A DNA stretch of 64,000 nucleotides from Chitinophaga deserti (GTDB lineage Bacteria; Bacteroidota; Bacteroidia; Chitinophagales; Chitinophagaceae). The position numbers were made by a program, and so were the translations under genes. The stretch covers positions 434,001 through 498,000 of the forward strand of contig NZ_QFFK01000001.1 in the NCBI RefSeq assembly GCF_003149455.1, written 5' to 3'. The notes beneath the pieces were generated by a model. That model saw only the letters and a program-made list of their open reading frames with translations. It was not told where the DNA came from and made no database searches. This document shows positions 57,016 to 64,000 of this stretch, one piece after another (position 1 is the stretch's first letter; each line of letters opens with the position of its first letter).

Positions 57016-58377
57016 TTATCCTATATGCTCAAGTATGATATCCCGCACATCTGTTGCCTGCACATCTCCCGTTACAGGCCTCGAAGTGAGCAGTACGGGA
57101 TGATCCTTCCTGTCTTCTGCCAAACGGCCGTGAGAGCCTTTAATCAGCGTGGCATCGAGCGGTATTACATTCATCAGGTACCTGAAGCCCAGCTTCTTCT
57201 TCAACACTTTCCAGATCACCTTCAGCTTCACCAGCGGATCAGCAGGATTGAGGAACATCTCCACCGGATCGTATCCCGGCTTGCGGTGTATATCCACCAG
57301 CCGCGCAAAATCAGGCGCCTTGGCATCGTCGAGCCAGTAATAATAAGTAAACCAGCTGTCTTTATCCGCAATCAGTACCAGGTCGCCACAACGTTCGTGG
57401 TGAAGGTTATGTTCGCGTATGCCTTCGCGGTCGAGCACCTGCCCCACTCCCGGTAATTGCTCCACCAGGTCGCGCACCTGTTTTGCCACACTCCGGTCGT
57501 TCAGGTAAATATGTGCGATCTGATGATCAGCCACCGCAAATGCTTTGGAAGCACCGGCATCCAGCAGCTCAAGCCCTCTTTCAACACGAACATTAATCAG
57601 TCCGTGTTCACGCAAAAGGCGGTTGATGTGTACGGGACGGCTTACGTTGGTAATGCCGTACTCCGACAGAATGATGATCTCACTGTTTTGCTGTTCGTAA
57701 TATTCTACCAGCTGCTTCACCAAACCATCTATTGCCCGGAGCTCCGGGGCAATTTTGGTATAATCATGCCCGAATTTCTGCAGGCAGTAATCGAGATGAG
57801 GAAGATAGATGAGGGTAAGATTGGGATTATGCCAGCGGTCGGTAAGTATGGAAGCATCAGCTATCCACTGACTGGATTTGATATTGGCACCGGGCCCCCA
57901 GAACTGAAAAAGCGGGAAGGTACCCAGCTCCTGTTGCAGCCTGTCTCTCAGATCTGCCGGAGCGGCGTAGCAGTCAGGCATCTTGCGGCCGTCGGAAAGG
58001 TATTGCGGGCGTGGTGTTACGGAATAATCCGCAGTGGAGTACATGTTATACCACCAGAACATTTTGGAGCAGGTAAGCCCCGGGTGTTTGCGGCGGGCCG
58101 ATTCCCAGACTTTTTCTCCGTGAACCAGGTTATTGGATTGTTTCCAGAATTTGATTTCGCTGTCGGTACGGTCGTACCAGCCATTACCGACGATGCCGGT
58201 TTCGCTGGGCCAGAGGCCGGTGAGGTAGGTGGACTGTACCGCGGTAGTTACGGCAGGGAGCATGGGCCGGATGGATGACTGATGGTTCTTTTTAGCCCAG
58301 GCAGCCAGGAAAGGCGTATGTTCCCCGATGAGGGCGCCCGATAATCCAACAACATCCAGCACTACGGTTTTTCTCAT
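57016..58377 (-). CDS. eboF: EboF: alkaline phosphatase/phosphodiesterase superfamily protein
   Basis: 453 residues from MRKTVVLDVVGLSG; a start ten codons upstream is possible. It has the type I phosphodiesterase/nucleotide pyrophosphatase fold: metal site VVLDVVGLS, the nucleophile Thr in TTAVQSTYLTGLWPSETGIVGNGW, LPHLDYCLQKFG, and the second site ILSEYGITNVSRPVHIN. This is the last gene of the ebo order A-B-C-D-E-F. In cyanobacteria the cluster is needed to move a precursor into the periplasm; the reaction of EboF is unknown. Confidence 0.88.
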   Translation of the reverse strand: MRKTVVLDVVGLSGALIGEHTPFLAAWAKKNHQSSIRPMLPAVTTAVQSTYLTGLWPSETGIVGNGWYDRTDSEIKFWKQSNNLVHGEKVWESARRKHPGLTCSKMFWWYNMYSTADYSVTPRPQYLSDGRKMPDCYAAPADLRDRLQQELGTFPLFQFWGPGANIKSSQWIADASILTDRWHNPNLTLIYLPHLDYCLQKFGHDYTKIAPELRAIDGLVKQLVEYYEQQNSEIIILSEYGITNVSRPVHINRLLREHGLINVRVERGLELLDAGASKAFAVADHQIAHIYLNDRSVAKQVRDLVEQLPGVGQVLDREGIREHNLHHERCGDLVLIADKDSWFTYYYWLDDAKAPDFARLVDIHRKPGYDPVEMFLNPADPLVKLKVIWKVLKKKLGFRYLMNVIPLDATLIKGSHGRLAEDRKDHPVLLTSRPVTGDVQATDVRDIILEHIG

Positions 58378-58420
58378 ATGTCTTAACTTCTCTAATTGCT
58401 GTTTCAAATCTATGCAGCCG

Positions 58421-59629
58421 TCATGATAAATCCAACTTCCGGAGCACCCATTTCATTTCCCTGGCAATGGAAGCGCCCATTTCCTGCTTCAGGCCGGCCG
58501 GGAGCACATCCCAGGTGTATGTTTCTATTTCCAGATGGGTACTGAAGGGCTTCGATTTCTGACGGGCCAGAACGCGGGAAATATCGTCGCGGGTAGAGCT
58601 GAGTGCTCCGAATTCCCCTACAAACACCGGAACGTGGAAGTGGGCACGCCACTCTTCCACCTCTTCCCTTCCTGCTTCTGCCAAGGCCTCATTGAGGTCG
58701 GGGTAATGAATTTTATTACCGGTATTCGTTCGTGCAATAACCTGGTGAAGATATACTGCTTCGTTGAACTGGCGGAACCCGGCAATCACGTTCTCACGGT
58801 CGCCTTTGGGCAGTAGGGCTTTAAGCGCTGCACTGATCTGTATCTTCCCCACTTTCAATCCAAAGTACTGCATCCGCTCCAGCACCACCTGCGGATCTTC
58901 GTAAGACACGGCAAAGTGGCACACATCATAACAAAGCTGCACATGCTGTTTGATGGCAAGCGTAGCCTCTTCTTCACTGAAACCAAACTTCTCGGTAAAC
59001 AGCATCACACCTGCGGGCAGGAGATATTGGAAATACCAGTCGAGGTATTCTTTAGAATTTTCAAGAAGCCCGTCCGGCTCCGGCTCTATATCGAGATGGA
59101 GGAGCGGGCCGCCGTTTTTACGCACCTGTATGAGTTGTTCCACCACCAGGAGCATATTGAAAGTGGCGCCTTCCATCACGGATTTTACTTCTTCTTCGCA
59201 GCGGTGCCAGAATTTGTACGACAACGGTGAAGTGGAAATACCGCCTTCCATGCCTTCGGGCAGCAGGGCTGCGAGGATGCGGAACAGGCGCCCGGTGTAA
59301 GCTGCACGCTCGGCGGTAGACCAATCGGGCGTATGCACCTGGTCTTTCACGCGCTCATGATGGAAGCCTCCGTATGGGAAGCCATTCATCGTAAACACAT
59401 AGCAGTCGTTTTCCTTCAGCCAAAGTTTGAATTCTTCCAGTGCCGCGGCTTTGGAAAGCTCCAGGCTGGCGAGGTTACTGAGGCGGAGGCCGATGCCGAA
59501 AGGTTTATCGGGAGAAACTTCTGCTTTAACGGCAGGGATGTATTGACGGAGCTGCGCGAAATGATCGGGCCAGCTTTCGCCAGGGTGAATATTGGTACAA
59601 TAGGTCAAATGCCCGAATGGTGTTTCCAT
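58421..59629 (-). CDS. eboE: EboE: TIM-barrel metabolite traffic protein
   Basis: 402 residues resembling sugar-phosphate isomerase/xylose isomerase barrels: HLTYCTNIHPGESWPDHF, NDCYVFTMNGFPYGGFH, LHLDIEPEPDGLLENS and LCYDVCHFAVSYEDP supply candidate metal ligands. The opening CTNIHPGE is characteristic of the EboE family. The enzymatic step is unknown. It lies between eboD and eboF on the same strand. Confidence 0.9.
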   Translation of the reverse strand: METPFGHLTYCTNIHPGESWPDHFAQLRQYIPAVKAEVSPDKPFGIGLRLSNLASLELSKAAALEEFKLWLKENDCYVFTMNGFPYGGFHHERVKDQVHTPDWSTAERAAYTGRLFRILAALLPEGMEGGISTSPLSYKFWHRCEEEVKSVMEGATFNMLLVVEQLIQVRKNGGPLLHLDIEPEPDGLLENSKEYLDWYFQYLLPAGVMLFTEKFGFSEEEATLAIKQHVQLCYDVCHFAVSYEDPQVVLERMQYFGLKVGKIQISAALKALLPKGDRENVIAGFRQFNEAVYLHQVIARTNTGNKIHYPDLNEALAEAGREEVEEWRAHFHVPVFVGEFGALSSTRDDISRVLARQKSKPFSTHLEIETYTWDVLPAGLKQEMGASIAREMKWVLRKLDLS

Positions 59630-59668
59630 TAGCTTGCTAGTTGACGGTTCGGGTTATAAAAGAAACGG

Positions 59669-60820
59669 TTACCATTTATCGCGCAGCATATTAACCGCTT
59701 TGCGAAGGGTATTTAGATCGATGGAATGTACTTCCTTCCCTTTACCGATGGCTTCGAGGAGTGAAATAGTGAGCCTTCCGCCGAGGTGCTCGCGGAATTC
59801 CTGCAGCCCGGTGATAATAGGCGCCTCATCGTCTTCGATCTCTAACAGCGGATGATAAAGCGGCAGGCGGAGAGCTTTGAGCAGTTGTATAATGCGCTCC
59901 AGGCTCTCGGGATCGAGCAGGCCGGTAAGCCAGGAATACACGCTATCCAGTGCTATACCGATAGATACGGCTTCGCCGTGGCGCAATTCGAAATCAGTAA
60001 GCTGCTCCAGTTTATGCGCGCTCCAGTGGCCAAAGTCCAGCGGACGGGAAGAGCCGCTCTCGAAGGGGTCTCCCGCACCACCGATATGCTGCATGTGCAG
60101 TTCGGCACAACGTTGAATGAGATAGTTGAGAGACGCCGGCTCCGCTTCGGTAAGCAGATCTGCCTTTTCTTCCATCCAGGAGAAAAATGCGGCGTCTTTT
60201 ATGAGGGCTACTTTCACCGCTTCCACCATACCGCTGCGCCAGTCGCGCTCATCGAGTGTGGTGAGGAAATGCGCGTCGTTAAAAACGGCTGCGGGCGGTG
60301 CAAAAGTGCCAAGGAAATTCTTTTTGCCGTGGTAATTGATGCCGTTTTTGACACCTACTCCGGAATCGTTCTGGGAAAGCACGGTAGTAGGGATACGGAT
60401 ATGTTTTACGCCGCGATGGCTTACGCCTGCCACATAGCCCACGAGGTCGAGCACGGAGCCGCCGCCGATGCCTACGATATAGGAATGCCGGTCGATAGCA
60501 TGCTGGTCTACCGCATTTACAAGCCAGTAGAACAATTGCAGATCATTCTTGGATGCCTCACCACCCGGAACCACGATCACATCTTCCACCAGTTCAAAAC
60601 CTTCTATTCCTGAGCAATACGCTGTGATCTGTTCCTGCAGCGTTTCGTGACTGCTGGATACGCCTTCGTCTACGATAAACAGCAACTTCTTCCGAAACCC
60701 TTTCTCCGCACGGGATTCAAGGAACTGTGCGAACACCGGGTTATTGGCATCGAACAAATGCTCCGTAAAAAAAACCTTATACTCGAACGAAACGCTAAAT
60801 GATTGTTGAATAAAAGCCAT
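59669..60820 (-). CDS. eboD: EboD: 3-dehydroquinate synthase-like protein
   Basis: 383 residues of the dehydroquinate synthase/sedoheptulose cyclase fold: NAD-binding GIGGGSVLDLVGYVAG, RIPTTVLSQNDSGVGVKNGIN, and metal ligands in SGMVEAVKVALI, DFGHWSAHKLE and RHGEAVSIGIALD. It is not expected to be the shikimate-pathway AroB, because of its place in the ebo cluster and the changed substrate loop (HKLE instead of GHALE). Probable role: cyclisation of a sugar phosphate or related substrate. Confidence 0.9.
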   Translation of the reverse strand: MAFIQQSFSVSFEYKVFFTEHLFDANNPVFAQFLESRAEKGFRKKLLFIVDEGVSSSHETLQEQITAYCSGIEGFELVEDVIVVPGGEASKNDLQLFYWLVNAVDQHAIDRHSYIVGIGGGSVLDLVGYVAGVSHRGVKHIRIPTTVLSQNDSGVGVKNGINYHGKKNFLGTFAPPAAVFNDAHFLTTLDERDWRSGMVEAVKVALIKDAAFFSWMEEKADLLTEAEPASLNYLIQRCAELHMQHIGGAGDPFESGSSRPLDFGHWSAHKLEQLTDFELRHGEAVSIGIALDSVYSWLTGLLDPESLERIIQLLKALRLPLYHPLLEIEDDEAPIITGLQEFREHLGGRLTISLLEAIGKGKEVHSIDLNTLRKAVNMLRDKW

Positions 60821-60991
60821 GGCAATTTTCCTGAAGTCCCGCTTTTACCAGGACGGTTATAAACGGTTAAAAGTACGAAAACGGGGGAACCGGAACAACA
60901 ATAAAATGGCAGACGAATGCGGGAAACGGATGAACGGAGGAAACCCCCGAAACCATCCGCAATCATGTTAGTGTAAATGTTATCAGGAAGA

Positions 60992-61900
60992 TCAGGTTAC
61001 GGCGAAGAGCTTGCCCAAGAACATGGATAACGGAAGAAATGCCAGTACGGCCAGGCCGTAGGGCCCCCCGGCAAAAGCGGCAGTCCAGGCGGCGTTCATG
61101 GCAATCAGCCCAAGCACCCCCCATTTCACGGACTTGCCGATGTTGGGACCCGTAGGTTCCTTCATGGCACGGAGCAGGGGTTTATAGATCAGCCAGGCGA
61201 AGAATGCGAGGAAGAAAGGAACGGTATACAGCTGCCCGGTCATATAACTGAAGAAGCCGATTACGCAGATGACCAGCCCATATATGACAGCAGCGCGGAT
61301 AAGCGGTGTTTTGGTACCACCGTGTACTTCATCGCGCGAGATCATGGTTACTGCCGCGATGTATGCTACCGGCACCAGTGCAATCCACCAAAGAAAATCG
61401 CCCTGGAGCGATACGAGGTATACGCTCATGCCCAGCGAAAGGTTTAATCCCCGGCAAACGCCCATGAGGATAGGCCCTTCTACCGGGTGGTGCTTCGCCC
61501 ATTTATCGTACACCAGTGCGGATGCAGCAGTGAGTACCGCAATCCATCCCGAGAAGCTGCTAACGGTGAAAGCCGCAAAGATCCCCACAACCAGCAGGTA
61601 GCCGCCCAGCACGCTCCCTTCCGTAATGGAGATAATCCCACTGGGGATGGGCCTTTCGGGCCGTTCCACCTTGTCCAGCGCAGCATCGAATACATCATTG
61701 AATACAACTCCCCCGCCATACAGCCCGATGGTGGCTATGATCAGGCAGAGCAATTGCAAAATAGACTGCAGATCGTTCAGCCCATGCTCGAAAAAGCCAA
61801 CGATGGCTGCTCCGGCAATGATGTCGGTAATGGCGGTCAGGATATTAGCCGGCCGCATGAGCCGGAGGTAACCCAGCAGTTTGCTAAGGATATAGTTCAC
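60992..61900 (-). CDS. eboC: EboC: UbiA-like prenyltransferase
   Basis: 302 residues, about eight to nine membrane segments. The UbiA metal motif is VFNDVFDAALDKVERPERP, with a second Asp motif region near SALVYDKWAKHHP. It would join a polyprenyl diphosphate to an unknown acceptor in the membrane. In the ebo cluster this is the step that probably loads the metabolite onto a lipid carrier. The gap of 171 bases to eboD holds no gene. Confidence 0.9.
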   Translation of the reverse strand: MNYILSKLLGYLRLMRPANILTAITDIIAGAAIVGFFEHGLNDLQSILQLLCLIIATIGLYGGGVVFNDVFDAALDKVERPERPIPSGIISITEGSVLGGYLLVVGIFAAFTVSSFSGWIAVLTAASALVYDKWAKHHPVEGPILMGVCRGLNLSLGMSVYLVSLQGDFLWWIALVPVAYIAAVTMISRDEVHGGTKTPLIRAAVIYGLVICVIGFFSYMTGQLYTVPFFLAFFAWLIYKPLLRAMKEPTGPNIGKSVKWGVLGLIAMNAAWTAAFAGGPYGLAVLAFLPLSMFLGKLFAVT

Positions 61901-61944
61901 GCGCTTCTCAGGTTTTCAATATGGTACGTCAAAGGATAAAAGGA

Positions 61945-62931
61945 TTATCGTATGATCGTGGATTGTTTGTTTGTACGTGGCGCTTGTCCGCCTCTCAGAA
62001 CGGTGCTGCCATTGAATTTCAGGCTTTGGTCTATTTCTCCGGGTGTTTCGAAGTCAGCGATATTGATCTGGCCGCTTTGTGCGAATGCCGTGATAGCGTT
62101 GCGGTAGGTAACCAGTTCCACATCCGCTTTGGAGATCCCTCTGTCCAGCATCAGCGCTGCAGTTTTGGGAACCGCCAATGGGTCGCTGATGCCCCAGTCT
62201 GCAGCGGAATTAACCATGATGCGTTCCGTTCCGTATTGCTTCACAATTTCCACCATGCGTTCATTCCCCATTTTGGTGAAGGGATAGATGGTGAATGCTG
62301 CCCAGAAGCCGCGGTCGAGCACTTCCTTCACGGTTTCTTCGTTGTTATGGTCTACGATCACCATGTGCGGATCGAGTCCCATTTCCAGCGCAATATCCAT
62401 GCTGCGGGTGGTACCCTGCTTTTTATCGCGGTGCGGGGTATGGATCTGCACGGGCAAACCGGCCTCTTTAGCCAGCAGCAACTGTGCGCGATAGTATTTT
62501 TCTTCCAGTGCGGTCTGATCGTCGAACCCGATTTCACCTACGCCTACCACGCCTTCTTTGTAGATGAAAAGCGGGAGTATTTCCATCACCAGTTCGCTGA
62601 GCTTTTCGTTGTTGGCTTCTTTGGAATTGAGGCCGATGGTGCAGTAATGTTTGATGCCGAATTGGGAAGAGCGGAAGCGTTCCCAGCCAACAAGACTGCT
62701 AAAATAATCGCGGAAGGTGTCTATACCTGTCCGTGGCTGGCCGAGCCAGAAAGCAGGTTCAATAATAGCAACCACGCCTGCATCGGCCATGGCCTGGTAA
62801 TCGTCTGTTGTCCTTGCAGACATATGCACGTGCGGGTCGAAAAACCGCATGCCTTTGATGGTGGTCAGAAAGGCGGGGTCATATGATTGCGGGACTAAAT
62901 CCTTTTCCGTCAGTTCAGCATTACAACACAT
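61945..62931 (-). CDS. eboB: EboB: TatD-like metal-dependent hydrolase
   Basis: 328 residues. Amidohydrolase fold with FFDPHVHMSART (HxH metal pair), GEIGFDD, VQIHTPHRDK and IVDHNNEETV as further ligands. Other ebo clusters encode the same protein beginning at MRFFDPHVHM; here up to 27 extra N-terminal residues (MCCNAELTEKDLVPQSY) are in frame from the ATG at 62931, and both starts are possible (the short one would be 62850). The substrate is unknown. Confidence 0.88.
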   Translation of the reverse strand: MCCNAELTEKDLVPQSYDPAFLTTIKGMRFFDPHVHMSARTTDDYQAMADAGVVAIIEPAFWLGQPRTGIDTFRDYFSSLVGWERFRSSQFGIKHYCTIGLNSKEANNEKLSELVMEILPLFIYKEGVVGVGEIGFDDQTALEEKYYRAQLLLAKEAGLPVQIHTPHRDKKQGTTRSMDIALEMGLDPHMVIVDHNNEETVKEVLDRGFWAAFTIYPFTKMGNERMVEIVKQYGTERIMVNSAADWGISDPLAVPKTAALMLDRGISKADVELVTYRNAITAFAQSGQINIADFETPGEIDQSLKFNGSTVLRGGQAPRTNKQSTIIR

Positions 62932-62991
62932 ATATAGTACGAATTACAATTCCGATTAAATTAATAAATGGGTGGCAGCATTGCGTAACAC

Positions 62992-63873
62992 CTATTGGCC
63001 ATTTACACGGGCGGCAACTGTATCCCATGAAAGCAGCCCCTGATGTATTTCCGCAGCCACATCAGCACGGGTTTCGAGTAGTTGCCGTGCCGGCGGGTAG
63101 GATGACGAATGGCATGCCAGTGCGGCTGCTTCGCGCTCTGCATGCACTTCAGAGAAAAATGCGCGTTCCAGGTCTTCGAAATTATCTGCGTCTGTGAACG
63201 GGCCTACGAGCCTCCAAAGCATGGGTGGTACCGGCCGGCTTGCGGCGCGGCGCTCCCGGGAAAAATCTCTCAGGATACGGGCCAGATCAGCATTTGCGCG
63301 CTCATCGAGTCCGGATATAAGATGCACGGGCTTGTCGGTAAAGAAAGCTTTCATGACCAGCTGGTTCCAGGCGGGTACATCGAGGTAAGCGGCCGGGTAA
63401 GGATTGCGGACCATGATGGCTTCGAGAACGCTGCCGATGTTTGAGCGGATGCCTTCGGCCGTCCGTAATTTCCATGCTTCGGGGAATGCGAGGAAGGGAA
63501 GGGCGCCGTAGAGGGCAGTGAGCTCATTCATTTCTCCGGCGAGGAAAAGGTTTTCAATAGCCTGCACATATGCGGCTTCATCCGTTACGGGGAGCTGCAG
63601 GAGCCACCAGAGGCGGAAGAGCCGGTCGGCAGTATAGCCATCCACCGAGCGGGGCAACAGGGCTTCGCGGGCGGCGGGTGGTACGGTAATAACATCGCGT
63701 CCCAGGAAGCGGGGCGCGGCCGTAAATGCGGTATTGAAAGTTTGAAGTGTGCCTTTCGACTGCCAGGCGGTTAATTGACCTGCGATCCATTGGCGACCCT
63801 TTTCGGAGATTTGCTTTTCTAAGATTTCTGCTAACACTATGGCTGTTTCCGTTGCTTCGTATGCGTATCCCAT
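62992..63873 (-). CDS. eboA: EboA domain protein
   Basis: 293 residues from the ATG at 63873 (MGYAYEATETAIVLAEILE); upstream codons in frame would add a hydrophobic stretch that overlaps the leader. Typical of the family are the helical repeats with FLGRDVITVPP, LLQLPVTDEAAYVQAIENLFLAGEMNEL and QLVMKAFFTDKPVHLISGLDERAN. EboA has no assigned activity. It is the first gene of the operon; a clear -7 element is not seen upstream. Confidence 0.85.
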   Translation of the reverse strand: MGYAYEATETAIVLAEILEKQISEKGRQWIAGQLTAWQSKGTLQTFNTAFTAAPRFLGRDVITVPPAAREALLPRSVDGYTADRLFRLWWLLQLPVTDEAAYVQAIENLFLAGEMNELTALYGALPFLAFPEAWKLRTAEGIRSNIGSVLEAIMVRNPYPAAYLDVPAWNQLVMKAFFTDKPVHLISGLDERANADLARILRDFSRERRAASRPVPPMLWRLVGPFTDADNFEDLERAFFSEVHAEREAAALACHSSSYPPARQLLETRADVAAEIHQGLLSWDTVAARVNGQ

Positions 63874-63913
63874 GCAGCTAAAATAAGTAATAATGAGAAG
63901 AGCCGGCCCCGAC

Positions 63914-63945
63914 AAAAAATAAAAGAGAGGCAACTAGTGCCTCTC
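63914..63945 (-). terminator. Intrinsic terminator of the gene at the window end
   Basis: GAGAGGCA at 63925-63932 pairs with TGCCTCTC at 63938-63945; on the minus strand TTTTATTTTTT follows. It separates that gene from the ebo operon. Confidence 0.78.
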
Positions 63946-63967
63946 CTTCCGCCATTCTAAAACCTGA

Positions 63968-64000
63968 TTAGTAACCAGGATATTCTTCAGGGGCAAAGCC
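63968..64000 (-). CDS. C-terminal codons of an unidentified minus-strand gene (partial)
   Basis: Reading the minus strand from the window edge gives GFAPEEYPGY and a TAA at 63970-63968. A terminator follows at the right distance. An ending in -YPGY is reminiscent of RagB/SusD proteins, but ten residues are not enough to name it. Confidence 0.5.
   Translation of the reverse strand, partial: GFAPEEYPGY

Noticed and set aside
59669-60820. Shikimate-pathway aroB
   Set aside because: Location inside the six-gene ebo order and changed substrate-site residues favour EboD.

Overview
This is 64 kb of chromosome from a member of the Bacteroidota, most likely a Chitinophaga-like member of the Chitinophagaceae. 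The evidence is Bacteroidota-type promoters (TAnnTTTG at -7) in front of many genes, a PorT gene of the type IX secretion system (T9SS), a secreted protein with a T9SS C-terminal domain, an ECF sigma/FecR/STN-TonB-receptor/DUF4249 set, and the gene order pheT - coiled-coil gene - zapA - rny. No tRNA, rRNA, CRISPR array, insertion sequence or prophage was recognised.

Layout. 0-4.1 kb: end of an acetyltransferase-like gene, dnaX and a two-lipoyl-domain E2 acyltransferase gene. 4.4-6.1 kb: a GbsR/MarR regulator with a nearly leaderless promoter, a truncated epimerase remnant, and an AT-rich two-gene unit (55-aa protein plus TacT-like GNAT) that looks like an acquired toxin-antitoxin module. 6.1-18.3 kb: housekeeping genes (CoA-binding protein, ykuK, engB, menG, porT, pyrC, a MutS-like ATPase, yifB, an EF-G paralogue, an ABC transporter, DUF983). 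18.5-23.6 kb: a probable metal (zinc-type) acquisition locus made of an AztD-like lipoprotein gene and a convergent His-rich protein/TonB receptor/lipoprotein operon. Both promoters carry the palindrome TGCAAC-N3-GTTGCA over their -33 or -7 elements. 23.6-26.8 kb: a DUF1800/DUF1501 pair. 27-34 kb: an orphan gene, a thiolase and the ECF sigma-FecR-TonB-DUF4249 regulatory set. 34-40.6 kb: pyrD, terC, a methyltransferase, rsmE, a MATE transporter and dnaB.

40.7-41.04 kb is non-coding and holds a cluster of DnaA-box-like sequences between diverging dnaB and pheT, a candidate replication origin. The usual pheT-coiled coil-zapA-rny string follows, interrupted by a RES/Xre toxin-antitoxin pair on the other strand. 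After rny (47.7-50.6 kb) comes a cluster of three small secreted peptides sharing a CCD[EQ]N-x3-C...GP...C pattern, then three overlapping genes: a propeller-like lipid- or membrane-anchored protein, a MauE/DoxX-type redox membrane protein and a DUF1080 protein. This is the best candidate for an undescribed system in the window. 50.7-56.9 kb: a LytTR regulator that seems to have lost most of its receiver domain and has 20-bp-periodic direct repeats upstream, a second RES/Xre pair, scpB with a very long acidic tail, a lone atpG, a DJ-1/PfpI protein and a double DUF1080 protein.

57.0-63.9 kb is a complete six-gene ebo cluster (eboA to eboF, minus strand), known elsewhere for moving metabolite precursors to the periplasm. 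The last 33 bases are the C-terminal codons of another minus-strand gene. All calls come from reading motifs and gene order; no database search was run.
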